Origin: Mesostigma viride
Taxonomy: Eukaryota; Streptophyta; Mesostigmatophyceae; Mesostigmatales; Mesostigmataceae
DNA length: 64,000 nucleotides
Direction: 5' to 3'
Assembly: GCA_009746045.1 (NCBI GenBank)
Contig: RPFO01002133.1
Span: 5,001-69,000 of the forward strand
The notes under the pieces were generated by a model. The model searched no databases, was not told where the DNA came from, and saw only the letters and a list, made by a program, of their open reading frames with translations. The translations under genes were made by a program, and so were the position numbers. Each line of letters opens with the position of its first letter. The stretch's first letter is position 1. This document shows, piece by piece, positions 35,489 through 47,424 of this stretch.

Positions 35489-36957
35489 TGCGTCCGGTGC
35501 GTAACTGGTTTGTTCCGGTGTATTGAACAGCACTCCTGGCATATGTCAGCCTGGTCGGACGCCTATGCCTCCCTGTCGGGCATTTTTTTTTATGCAAGCG
35601 TGCTGGCAGAAGCTTTGCATCCATTTTCCAAGGGTGCTGTGGTCTTGGAGCCTAATGCAGCTTGTTGCTGCTGTGTTGCCTTTGTATAGTGGACCTTGGA
35701 CAAGGTCAATCGTAGCTATTGACGCAAAGTGCATGCGGTGATACCAACTGCATGTCTGAAAGCATGGGATGTGTTCATGTATACGGGCCATTCTTGTATA
35801 CCTCCTTGTATATAGATTATCACGCAAGCCTGGTTGTACCATATATTTTAATGGTCAAGCGTACCTGTATGTCACTGAGTAACGTCACAGGTCGTGCTGA
35901 AGTAATTATAGTTGTATGTTACCGTTCCTTTCCATATCTTAGGTGAGACAACTATTCCTAGATGCACCTCTGGATGCACGCACCTCCGTCAAACTGAGTG
36001 AGTTGGTATCGCTAGCCACCAAACATCCAGGCCTGCATGACAATGCGGGTATACATGCATGCAGATCCACCCATCCATTCACTCACGCGCCTCCGTTGGG
36101 AAAGTCACGAGGTACCGACTTTTGAGTAGGTACCTTTCATCCCTGTTTGATGCACAGCAAGAACGGGGCATGGGATCCACCCCTTCGATGTTGCCTTGAA
36201 AGGCAGGTCACAATTTAAATTAGACTGCTCACTGGGAGAGTCTAGGAGCTACTGCATGGGTGCAATAAAGCTTCGACACAGCAAAAGCATAGCGGATGCA
36301 TAGGGCTGCCTTACAGTCCAGTGGCCACAGATAGGATGGATTGATGCAGACAGCTGGATATGCAGATCCACGCAATGTCCCTGTATAGCACTGCTTGCCT
36401 CTTATATGCACTACCATGTTCCTTTGAATTAATTAAACTCATGCATGCTCCCGTTGGGGAGTCACGGAGCACCGGAGTGCTTTTAATCCCTGTATGTGCA
36501 CAACAGGAAGAAAGGGCAGAGACCCCCTCTCTCCCACGTGCCTTTATCCCGGGTTATGTAAACCACAGACTGCATGTGGCAGCACCCTCAGGATAGAGAA
36601 AGCTAGCTGTTTAGATATGGGTGCAGTCACGTGATTAATTAGATAGGCAATAATAAATAAACTTATTCTAGAGGGGCATGCAATTATGAATGGCATGTAT
36701 AGGAACGTCATGCATATGTGATGGTACGAGATCAGCAGTGGATCAGCGCCATGGTTCATCGCAGCCATTAGCTAGCTTGCGCCTCAGCCAGTAGCTGAGC
36801 TTGCGAATCAGCCTATGTCTTGACGTGCACCTCATGCACCTTTTGAAAAGCATCTGCATTTCGATCGTTGACCAGCCTACCTGCTGTTGTATTGCTCCCA
36901 CAGTTGGGTCTGCAGAGAGATCAATCAATCAATAAATTAATTAATTAATTAATGAGC
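35489..36957. other. Intergenic, convergent 3' ends, no gene
   Basis: Downstream of the ATG13-Atos stop. It contains SINE/LINE-type tail remnants near 36075 and 36430-36500 (CCGTTGGG, AATTAATTAA) and no recognisable coding sequence. Confidence 0.5.
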
Positions 36958-37990
36958 TTTTTACAGATCTGTGAAGTTAAAAAAATTAAATTAAATTATA
37001 ACATGCAGGCCTCCGTTGGGAGATCATGTAGCACATATTCCATGATGGGTGGGTGGAGTGGAGGAAGCCGCGTAATCGAACTAACCTAACTCTAAGCTAT
37101 CTAGTCTAGAAAAGCCTAACTACACTACTCATCAAAACGCCTCCTCCTCTTGGGGGGATCGAGGTGGCTTGCCCACAGGGTCGGGCGTGTGAGCCTTGAC
37201 AATCTTCTGCCACCGCGTCTTGTCCTGCATGGCAGTCCAAAGACGGGAGAGAGAGTGGATGCGGTGTTCAAACTGGGCTGGGACCACTAGGTCGTCCAGC
37301 AACATCTGTCCAGATGTAGTTCGTGACAGGTTTCCCTACCCTTTTGGGAATGCCCTTGGGGCCAGGCGGCCAGGTCAGAATGTGCCGCCCTGGCTGGCCA
37401 AGCCGCTGGCCCGGCGGGGGCCTGCCAGACCAAGGGCGGTGTCGACCTGGCTGGTGCGAGCAAGGTGTCCTACAAATGCTATCCTACGCTGCCTAATCTC
37501 GTCCGAAATACGAGGCATACCATGATACAAAGACTCTAACGACGGGCGCTTGGAAACCCCTACGTTAAGGACCTGTCGGAGCATCCTGTAAACCGTGCCG
37601 TCGAGCTTAGCTGCCAGTGTGGGTGTGAGTGTCCACGCCTTGGCGCCATACGTGAGCACCGTGAGGACGAGGACCTTGAAGGGCATGCGCTTGCGGTGCT
37701 CGCCCAGGCCCTTCGAGCGCCAGTAGGTGTTGAGCGAACGGAGCCTGGCCCAGGCCAGGCCGATGCGGGTGTCCACATCGTCTGCAGTGTCAGGGAGCCA
37801 ACTCCCCAACAGTTTGAAGCGATCGCGGAACGGGACCTCCGTCCCGTCGAGCAGGCACGGCAGCGGTGGTGTACTGGAGGCCCCAATCACCATCGCCTCA
37901 GTTTTGACACTAATCTCCAACCCCACCGCCCTCGCCTCCAGGCCCAGACAGTACGTCGATCCATCCAGGTCTGAATGTGCTCTGTAAAGT
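36958..37990 (-). mobile_element. 5'-truncated LINE with reverse transcriptase C-terminal region
   Basis: The longest LINE copy here. The minus-strand frame 37926-37375 begins downstream of the catalytic palm: VKTEAMVIG, FKLLGSWLPDTADDVDTRIG, LVLTVLTYGAKAWTL, RMLRQVLNVG, ISDEIRQRRIAFVGHLARTS. This is the normal order for the thumb and connection region of non-LTR reverse transcriptases. A frameshift near 37390 moves the remainder into another frame. The 3' tail ends with CTCCCAACGGAGG and an A/T-rich ATTTAATT tail near 36970. The YxDD palm motif and endonuclease are missing. Confidence 0.88.
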
Positions 37991-38640
37991 TAGGCACTGA
38001 AAAATACAGATATTAATAGGCGTATATACAGTTCTGTTTTTTTAATTTTACAGATCTTTACGTCAACTCCGACGTAATTCCTTTACGTCTTCGGGGGCCC
38101 AGATGCAGGTCGTGTTCAGTACCTGGAAGCAAAATTCAGCCATGCATGGCTACGAAAGCTAGAGGAATGTCAGCCGTATGACCTGCACACAAGGGTAGTT
38201 AAGAAATCAAGCCGAAGTCCGTCCTGCATCTGAGCGAGCAGAATAATAATTGCAAATTGACACAATGTTCAGCAATTGTGCGACAGACCAAACAATATTG
38301 CCGCGTGCACTAGGAGCCCTCTGTATTCTGGTCACACCCACGTGCATTGGCTGCCATTGGATTAGGCGCCTTAACGAACTGAGTCGAGGGAAAACGCGAG
38401 GAGCGCCATCTAAGAAGTTGCTTGTCATGTCTATACGTACGCCCGGGCATCTTATGATCTGTCTACCATGCACGCATTTTCCTTGGATGAATCAAACAGC
38501 TTTTGACATTTTAATGGCGACGTTGAAGTCCGGCCACGACATTATAGCGCTGCTCAGAGAGCTTCGTTGCCGAGAAAGTTTTAAGAGGTGCTTTGTCCGG
38601 GCAGATTATGTAACTCTGCCTAGACCCCGGTAGCTTTCAG
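37991..38640. other. Intergenic stretch between LINE copies, no gene
   Basis: No domain or splice pattern recognised. Short overlapping frames only. Confidence 0.45.
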
Positions 38641-39060
38641 CACGCGCATATTGCTTGGTCTGGCCGGCCCCCAGCGGCTTGGCCAACCAGGGCGACATAT
38701 CTTGACCTGGCCTGGCCCCAAGGACATTCCTAGAAAGATGGGTAAACCTGAACTACACACAGCAGTTGCTGGCCGACCTCGTGGTCCCAGCTATAAGTTT
38801 GAACACCGCATTTCCTCCCTCTCTCTTGCTTGGACTGCTATGCAGAACAAGAGGAGGTGGCGGACGATTGTCCAGGCTCACACGCCAGCCCCTGTGGGCA
38901 AGACCAGGAGGAAGGGGCGCTTTGCTGAGTAGCTAGAGCGACTAGGATTTTCTAGATAACGAAGAGTTAGCTTAAATATAGGTTTTGCGGCTTCACTCAC
39001 CTCCATCCATCAAGCAAGGGAATATGTGCTACATGATCTCCCAACGGAGTCATGTTAATT
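38640..39060 (+). mobile_element. LINE 3' end fragment
   Basis: Carries the LINE C-terminal segment (GLAGPQRLGQPGRHILTWPG, RISSLSLAWTAMQNKRRW, AHTPAPVGK), the stop and the 3' tail ending CTCCCAACGGAGTCATGTT. It is more diverged than the other copies. Confidence 0.8.
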
Positions 39061-39289
39061 TTTTTGGCGGTAATTCGGGCTGGGCGCCCTCCCACCTTCT
39101 CGTTAATTGTGTATAGGGGTTGGAGGTTCCTTTTTGGCATGCCCCCACGGAGCTAGGTACCTAATTTGGCATGCCCCCCCGGTTCCTTTTTGGCATTCCT
39201 TTTTGGTAGGTGCACCCATGTGATGCAGTACTGGAGCCCTGTACACGTTCAAAAACTGCATGCAAGTTCACATTATGCAAATTAAACTA

Positions 39290-39595
39290 AAATTAAATTA
39301 AATTAAATTATAACATGCCTCCGTTGGGAGATCATGTAGCTCATATTCCTTGATGGATGGGTGGGGTGGAAGGAGCCGCGTAATCGAACTAACCTAACTC
39401 TAATCTAGCTAGTCTAGAAAAATCCTAACTACTCATCAAAACGCCTCCTCCGCTTGGGGGGAGGTGGTTTGCCCACAGGGTCGGGCGTGTGAGCCTTGAC
39501 AATCCTCTTCCACCGCGTCTTGTTCTGCATGGCAGTCCAAAGAAGGGAGAGAGAGTGGATGCGGTATTCAAACTGGGCTGGGACCATTATGCAAA
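39290..39595 (-). mobile_element. LINE 3' end fragment, opposite orientation
   Basis: The minus-strand frame ends AQFEYRIHSLSLLWTAMQNK, then PDPVGKPPPPKRRRRFDE and a stop at about 39429, followed by the standard tail and (ATTTA)n end at about 39290. Confidence 0.8.
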
Positions 39596-40374
39596 TATGA
39601 CTAAGATTCATGCCCTTTATATGAAGTCCAACTTTACTGAGAAGATAGTCACGTGATCAAGTTGAGGCCATGGATTCCACATTGCTTTGAAACCCAGCCA
39701 TGCCAGCCAGAAGGCCGCCACACAAGCAGGGCCACCACATTTGCTACCACCACGCAGCTGTCATGTACAGTCAGGCATGTTTAACTGGAGGTGTATTAAA
39801 AATAAAGTCAAACCATTTACCTCTTGAGTCTATGTGTCGCTGCCAACGGATGCTATGTACTGATTACTCAGCCACAAATCTGTTCACAATAGTTAGGCAC
39901 TCTAACGTCTGCACGTAACATCCCGATAGCCACTTACAAATCCCACTGAATTTTTGTCGGCATTGGTCAGGGACCATGTGACAGATAGCAAGCGGCTCCC
40001 GCGGTCTTCGCGTCTTTCCTCTCAGACAACTGCTCTAGTCCTTGCACGACGTTGGACCGCCATGCGTCCATGAATAGTTGTCTCGCTTTTCATAGTGAAC
40101 TCAGCGGCAAACCAGGGCTGGGCCCACCTCGACCGTCAACCCTAAAGCCAAAAGTGGCAGGTGAAGTCTGTGCAGAAGCTGCGTCGAAGCCAGGTACTAG
40201 ATTGAGCAGATCTGCTGAAATTCGAAGGAACGCTCTGAGAAAGAAGTAGCTTCCCGGATGGATTGGACGTTTCCCTCACCAGCGACTCTTGCAACCATTT
40301 AGGTTGGGCCAGGCCACAGACCAGGAATCCAACAGGCATACTGCTTACAGGCCACCCAGCAACTTCACTTGACA
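39596..40374. other. Intergenic, 3' of EMC10, no gene
   Basis: No recognisable gene. It lies immediately downstream of the EMC10 stop codon and would include that gene's 3' untranslated region. Confidence 0.5.
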
Positions 40375-43300
40375 TTAGCCCCGTGCACGGGCCCCCGCAG
40401 CACCTGCGGGGGCACCCCCTCCGGCCGGGGGCGGGGGCGACATCATCAGGTTTATGAGGATCAAGCCGGCCGGCAAAATCATCATCCACTGCCGTAAAAG
40501 GCGGCGGCCAGGACACAGGAAAAAGCATGCAGGTCGGAGTCGTAACGTCGGCATCAGCATCCTCCGTGAGGGGCATCCGGACGCATGCAGATAGTGCATA
40601 TCATCACAGTGGTGGCCCACGAGTGCGAGCGAGTGTGAACGGATGCTAGGATAACACGGGTGGACACAGGACGGCTGCCTGTCATGCCTATCAAGGGCGA
40701 TACTACATTTGACCGGTATCGACAGCCGCTGTGACACTGCCAGCATCCCCTCGCCAGCTCATCTGCATCTAGATTGTCCAGGGCCATACCATGACAGCCT
40801 TCCCCAGCTTCCATGCAATAGCAGGTAGAGTTAGTGATACTCCCGTACCCCAGGCCACCCAACTTGGGCTGCCGAAACAGCAACCATGACCAAAGAGAAA
40901 AGGACAACGCTCGAGTTCTATTGCAAAACCCAGTGGTCTGGCGAGCTCACCAAGCCTGGCAGTCACCCAGCTCTCGGGACTGGAGCCCTCTGTAGGCAAC
41001 TTCACACGCAAAACATGCTCGGCGTTCATGCCGGCCTAAGAAAGTGCACTGCCACATACTGTGACTCTGCATGCACCCAGGTCGGGCCCCCAACAGACCA
41101 AGATACCATTTGCATCAAATCATTTACCTTTCAGCTCCACTGAGCGGACTGGACTACTAGACCTCGTCGCCAAACCCAGTCTCCTTCTGTTTCCTTCAGT
41201 TCCCCAGAGCTCAGCTCAGCTGGAGTGTACAACTCCCATACTTCCACTGCTGAAACACTCACATGACTCAATGCCCATGATTAAACAGTCCCATGACTTG
41301 CACTAGTCGATTATACACATCAATCACACTGACTAACGAACGTATGTCGCTCACACTACCAACTGACATAATTCGCTCCACTAACTCACATATTTCGCGA
41401 AAAAGCCCGGCTCTGGCTCTGGCTTCTCCTTTTTCTTGCCGTCGGGGCCCACCGGCGTCACTCCATGCTGCTCGCCGTCACCACCGCCGTCACCACTGGG
41501 GGGTGGGTGCTGCCCGCCCGCGAAGCCCATCAGCCTGCAGCCACAGACAGGGAACATGGCAACAGACAGAAAAAAGAGAAAAAATATCAAACAACAATGC
41601 AGGAGATAAAACAAACAAGCTATCTAAACAAATGAAGGGAAAAGCTCCCCACTCCCCCAAAAGGACATACTAGTAGAAAAAATTCCATGCCTGTATGCCA
41701 GGTAAGATACCCACTGCATGATCCCCCCCCTTCCCCCCCCCCCCCCCCCATGCTGTGCATTTTCTCCCCCCTCCCCTGGCCTGCCCTGCCAGGTGCGCCC
41801 CTGCTCCCTCTCTGTCTGATTGGCATTGCATGAGTTTACTGCTTGGACTTTTAATAAAAAAACATTGAGCAGAGCTACAAATTAGGAATAGGCTACTTAA
41901 CTAGCAACAGCTACTTGTAAATATTAGTATGATCATTTTCATAATTAATATTATCGTAAACTTACTTGGGCCCCGCTTCCGCGGACTTGACACCGCACGT
42001 TGCTTTCGGCTCCCAGTTGCGGGGCTGGTCCAAGCACAGATGCACACGATGGTAAGATAGCAACGTTAAGATAGCAATGGTAAGATAGCAACAGGTAAGA
42101 TAGCAACAGGTAAGATAGCAATGGTAAGATAGCAATGGTAAGATAGCAATGGTAAGATAGCCATGGTAAGATAGCAACAAGTAAGATAGCAATGGTAAGA
42201 TAGCAATGGTATGTAGCAATGGTAAGATAGCAATGGTAAGATAGCAACGGTAAGACAGCCATGGTAAGATAGCAACAGGTAAGATAGCAATGGTAACATA
42301 GCAATTGGACACTGATAAGATATTGACTGACAAGAGGATGACACCGATGAGATCATAACAAAATGTTGCATGCACAGCGCGCAAGGATTCACAGGGGGGC
42401 AATACTGCGTGGGCGGTTGAAGAGGCATGAATATGCGAGCAATTCCCATGCACGAGGACACAATTTATTTATTCTGTCAATAAAGTATTCGGCTCACACC
42501 TGACCACTGTCTGTCGGCGCACGTGCGCCATCCTAGTTGAGAGGGGCGGGAGGGGGAAGGGGGAGAGGGAGGTAGGAGACGCTCGACTCTGTGGGATTGA
42601 CGCTGTGGAGTGGAGGGGAAGGGACAGCCGACGTAAGGGAGATGTCCCAGAGCCAAAGCATGTGTGCAACAGCAACCATTCAACTATCCCGCCCCCTCAA
42701 TCATCCTGTCCTGTACTACTACACATAGGTTTGTAGTAGTCTGCGCCCCCGATCCTGTCTTGCTGAAATGCTGATACAGTCCCCCGTGCACCCCTCCACC
42801 CCTGCGATGATACGGCGTCATAGAACGGAGCCCATGCACATCCCCACTCCCCAGGCTGCTGTACACGGGAGTATATGATAGCCTCCACCCCGTTAGCTAC
42901 TCTCGCACCAGCACCGTGGCGGAGCTGGGCATACGTACTCTACCATGTCACTCTACCATGTCATATGTACTCGTCCATGTCACTCTACCCAAGAATGCAC
43001 AAGCCTGCCGATCTTGTGCACTCTACACGTGTTATCCTCATACCGGCACCGTAGTGGAGCTGGGCAGGCACTCAAGGGACGGGGGCAGCATCGAGAGAGC
43101 AAGGATGTGGCCAAACTCGTCCTGCACAAAAGGTACCCATGAATGTGGGCATAAAAAAAAAAGAGGGAAAAAAAAACCTGAAAGCATTAGTGGAAAAGAA
43201 TATGGAGGCGAGAGGGTGTGGCCAAAGTCCTCCCGTGGAAAAGACGCCACAGAAACAAACAAATTGCAAAAGCGATGGTAAAAAAAGTTTTTAAAAACAG

Positions 43301-46300
43301 TGAAACGGAGCGAAGAAACGAGATAAAACAAAGCATGTTGTTGGGTATGCTTGGAAAAACCCATGCATGCCCAACAAGTACGGAAACCCTCGAGCGCTAC
43401 AGTAAACGCCGCGCCGCGCTATGGTGAAAGCGGCGGCGCACTCAAGTGAATGCCGCGGCACGCTATAGCGAATGCCGCGCCGCGCTATAGTGAATGCCAC
43501 ACCGTGCTATAGTGAATGCCACTGTGTCATGCACAAAGATGCCTACCAACTTGGTAGCAACTGGCGGCAGGAAACAAGTGGCAAGGGCATGAAACTAGCC
43601 CAAGCAGGGCACACTAGCGACAGGACAGCCAGTCTCACCCTAGACACCTACAGAGCCCAAACACCTGAGTGGGGGTGCTGCCTTGCAAAGAAATACCCCC
43701 AATTGCATATGGCGCCAAACCTCCCATTCCATACGGCGCTAAACCTCCCATTCAACGACGATGCCCGTAACATGTGCACCCCGGTGAGGATGCCATGCTC
43801 ACGCTGACAAGCGAGCGAGGGGCAGAGCAGAACACACTCCACATGACGCATCACACACGCAAGAGAGGCCACCCGCACGCTCTGATGAACCGTTCGGAAA
43901 GGGGAAGGCTGTTTTGAGCAACCGTTGCATGCACGCTGCGCAGCGCAAGCGCACGCGTGCATGGGTCAAGGTAGCATGAGCCCACTTACTGAGCTCACGC
44001 TGTCACAACAACTAGAAATGATAGGGGAGCTGGTAACGTACCCCCATTAGTTATAATGGATTGCCCATACACTGATATCCTAAACCTCGGCTGGTAGAGA
44101 GGGTTCCATGGGTGGCTGAATAAACAACATTCGCAAACAAATCAGGCAAAGCACCGGATGCCAGGTTTAGGACGCACCAGGGAGAACTCCAGGTAGAGGC
44201 GCATCCCAGAGTCCGCCAGGCACCTCTGCGCGCGCGTGTGTGCGGGCAGAAGGGGGAGAAGGAAGGCAAAGGTCAATCGAAAAAAGGCGTGATTGGGCAT
44301 GGTTGAGCATGGTTGGGCATGGTTGGGCATGGTTGGGCATGGTTGGGCATGGTTGGGCGTGGTTGGGCATGGTTGGGCGTGGTTGGGCATGGTTGGGCAT
44401 GGTTGGGCATGGTTGGGCGTGGTTGGGCATGGTTGGGCGTGGTTGGGCATGGTTGGGCATGGTTGGGCGTGGTTGGGCATGGTTGGGCGTGGTTGGGCAT
44501 GGTTGGGCATGGTTGGGCATGGTTGGGCATGGTTGGGCATGGTTGGGCATGGTTGGGCATGGTTGGGCATGGTTGGGCATGGTTGGGCATGGTTGGGCGT
44601 GGTTGGGCATGGTTGGGCATGGTTGGGCGTGGTTGGGCATGGTTGGGCATGGTTGGGCGTGGTTGGGCATGGTAGGGCATGGTTGGGCATGGTTGGGCGT
44701 GGTTGGGCGTGGTTGGGCATGGTTGGGCATGGTTGGGCGTGGTTGGGCATGGTTGGGCATGGTTGGGCATGGTTGGGCATGGTTGGGCATGGTTGGGCAT
44801 GGTTGGGCGTGGTTGGGCATGGTAGGGCGTGGATGGGCAGCATTTGGGCGTGACCGTGGCACCACAGTGAGGGACCAAGCGGGCGAGTGGGAGGAGGGAG
44901 AAAAACATCGCTGTCGCTGATTTACACAGAGCCTTTTTACGATTATTCACAACCGGTTTGTGACCAGGAAGCCAGCAAAAAAAAAAAAAAAAAAGGTGGC
45001 AGGCGCAGCGTACCGCCTTGAGTGCGGTGACGACGAATCGGCCGTCGTTGATGATTGGATTTGCTGGCACCCGCAACCGATAGAATCCGTCCTCACCCAG
45101 TAGCTCCTGGGGTAGGGGGACCAACCAGAAGGCCAAAAGATCAATTATATAAATGACAAATATCGTAATCACAAGCATCAAATATAAGTTGAAGTGGTCA
45201 TCCAAATGCAAGATGTAAGACGGTCATCAAAACCATCCTCAGCTATCAAATCGGATCAGTGGGTAGAAGAACATAATTCTGTCAACAATACGATAAAACA
45301 ATCCTCATAAGAATCGCTGACAAGACAGAGAATCGTTCAGCGTAGTCAACCTCGAGCCTGAACAATTGGATCTGTAGGAAGAGGTGCACGGATAACTCCA
45401 TCCGCTCCATTAATTAATTAATTAGGAACATAACTCCGTTGGGAGTATATGTAGCACATAGCCCAGAGAAGGGGCATATGAGCCTATAGTACATCCGCTC
45501 CATCTGGGATAGATAGCATCTGAGCTATCCCAGGTATGCTCTGCTGACCGCGTCCTGTGCACCAGCCAAGGCCTAGGCAGCCAGTGACAGGACTTGGACA
45601 GTTCTCACTACACCGCATGGACCAGAGGAATCCCGGTAGGTTAGTATTCTAGATAACTAAGCACGGTTGCACTCGTGCTTATGTCAAATAAATTTGACAA
45701 ATCCACGACTCAAACTGTGCTGCCACAGCCGGAGCGATCATGGGTAGGGAGAGGAGGGAACCTGGGAAGGGTGTCAGGGGTTGCGTTTCTAGGGGAGGGT
45801 GAGCAGCTATCTATTGGTCAGTCCATAGGTCAGAATAAAGCGTGCAGGAGGGATTTGGAAGCGAAGCGAGGCTGGGACATGGACAGGGGGGTGGCCCCGC
45901 AGGTGTGCGACTGGAATAGGGCTGCCTGGGTGGCAGACACGATTAGTAGCAACTATGGGCACGGCACAGAGGCATGTGAATGAATGAATGCGTCGGCATG
46001 CTGCCTGGGACTGAGGGCATGTGGACAAGCGGTGGACACGCAGGTGTGCGGGTGCGTACCTGGAACTGCTGCTGTTCCTCTAGCTTCAAACTGTCAAACT
46101 TGGCTTGCAAGCTCGAGAGGCGCAGCCGGCTGAGCTCGCGCCTCTGTAATGGCATGGCCATGACCATGGGCATGCCACCCCGCCACGGAGAGTGAATTCC
46201 AACGGACAGATAGGGAGGGAAGCAGGGACGGTTATTAACAGTTATGCTTTGTCGGGGTGGGGTGGAAAAGAACCGCAGTCCTGGTAATAGCACGCGCAGA

Positions 46301-46693
46301 ATGACGCCAGTCTGATGCATCGAAGGCATATTGTAGGAAGGCAACTCACGCACGCACATCAAAGGCGCCAGCGTCGAATAATGCAGCGCGTGCATGAACC
46401 GTTCCGACCTTGCTAAACGAGGATCCATCGAGAGAATGTTCTAATGGGAATTCTACGACCCTTTCTAACTGGGGCTTCGGTCGCACAGCGGGAGCCGGGG
46501 GGGCGGTCGGCTTGAGAGCCGCGATGTCAACAGACCCCTGAGGCCTCCTCGCCTCTGGCGGCGTGCCCACGAATTCATCCTCGTCCTCATCGAAATTTGA
46601 GAAGGCACCCTTAGGCAGATTTGCCACAGCCGATGTTGCCAACAGAGCAAATGCCAGCAGAACGAGTAGAGTAGAAGAGCTGCTGGCCCTCAT
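40375..46693 (-). CDS. EMC10: EMC10, ER membrane protein complex subunit 10
   Basis: Lumenal/transmembrane subunit of the ER membrane protein complex, which inserts tail-anchored and multipass proteins. Eight coding exons with matching phases: 46693-46358, 46143-46060, 45106-45014, 44225-44178, 43121-43044, 42024-41966, 41534-41390, 40488-40375 (318 residues). A signal peptide occupies residues 1-24 (hydrophobic LLVLLAFALLA, ending AVA). An acidic linker is followed by the lumenal beta-sandwich with VVEFPLEHSLDG, EDGFYRLRVP, TALKA|RCLADSG, ILALSML and NWEPKATCGVKSAEAGP. The diagnostic C-terminus is GFFAKY joined across an intron to WMMILPAGLILINLMM (single transmembrane helix, 282-297), then a Pro/Gly/Ala-rich tail. 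It is divergent from COG7 with 731 bases between the start codons. Introns contain minisatellites and junction copies. Exon 44225-44178 encodes only 16 residues. Confidence 0.91.
42045..42295. repeat. Tandem repeat GGTAAGATAGCAAT in EMC10 intron 5
   Basis: About 17 copies of an 11-15 base unit directly upstream (transcript direction) of the exon at 42024. In the transcript it reads TTGCTATCTTACC, so it may act as or have replaced the pyrimidine tract. Confidence 0.93.
42890..42940 (-). repeat. Decayed copy of EMC10 exon 5 3' end
   Basis: The minus strand reads CCCAGCTCCGCCACGGTGCTG followed by GTGCGA. The real exon end at 43044 reads CCCAGCTCCACTACGGTGCCG then GTATGA. The copy lies about 130 bases into the downstream intron. 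Confidence 0.8.
44290..44845. repeat. 10-bp minisatellite CATGGTTGGG / CGTGGTTGGG
   Basis: About 55 copies in EMC10 intron 3, with two interspersed unit types differing at one base (CAT against CGT). Long frames on both strands (WAWLGMVGHG, PNHAQPCPTM) are artefacts. Confidence 0.97.
45405..45495 (-). mobile_element. SINE-like tail in EMC10 intron 2
   Basis: The minus strand reads CATATGCCCCTTCTCTGGGC, TATGTGCTACATATACTCCC, AACGGAGTTATGTTCC, then (TAAT)n. It is the same family as 3605-3800 and 10395-10575. Confidence 0.6.
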
Positions 46694-47424
46694 TTTAAGA
46701 AACAACAACGCAAGTGTGGGGAAATTAGCAGCCTCCCATCCCTTCTAAACTAGCGATGCTCTCTACACTGGCCAAGGTAGTCCCGCAAGCGCGCAGGCCC
46801 CCGATGGTAGATATACAAGGTGGTAAAGAAGCCCTTGCAGAAAAGCAGCTAAAATCTGCTCGTCCAAATAGACACTTGCTCAATCTGACGACAAGGCTAG
46901 TTTTGTTTCTGGGAGACTAAATCATGATCATGCACGTTCGCTTATTCCCTTCATTATATGCTTCGCCTCAGCCGGTCAAATTTCTCGCCTGCAAGCAGCA
47001 AGACCGACGAAAGTGTTTTCTGCAGTTCCTTCCACCGGCGTCCGTTCGGTCCTTCTGCTGCCGGTTGGCACATGTCAAGTCGTGTAAGGTTTTCCACCAG
47101 GGACACCTTGTTCCCCTGGCATTTTTGAGGGCATTCCGTGCCACTTGCCAGTGCAATGAGTGCATTGCCAGTTTTGCCACTTGCGGAGTACGGACGTTAC
47201 TGCTGTAGCCAAGATTATTGCGGGCATAATAACACGACGTCGTGGTGAACACGGCAACCAGGCTATGGTGGCCATGTTTCTGCGACTCTAATCGATGTAT
47301 GCAATCGCAAGGAGGCATGTATGTGCGATATATTTCGACGCAGAATGACATGCCCATCAATACACAAATGCACTGAAGGTGTCGCAGCCAACAGGTAGCC
47401 ATTCGGTCTTAACGTCGGTATAAA
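46694..47424. promoter_or_regulatory. Bidirectional promoter region between EMC10 and COG7
   Basis: 731 bases separate the divergent start codons of two secretory-pathway genes. Both 5' leaders and promoters must lie here unless upstream untranslated exons exist. I see no clear TATA box or other named element. Confidence 0.6.
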
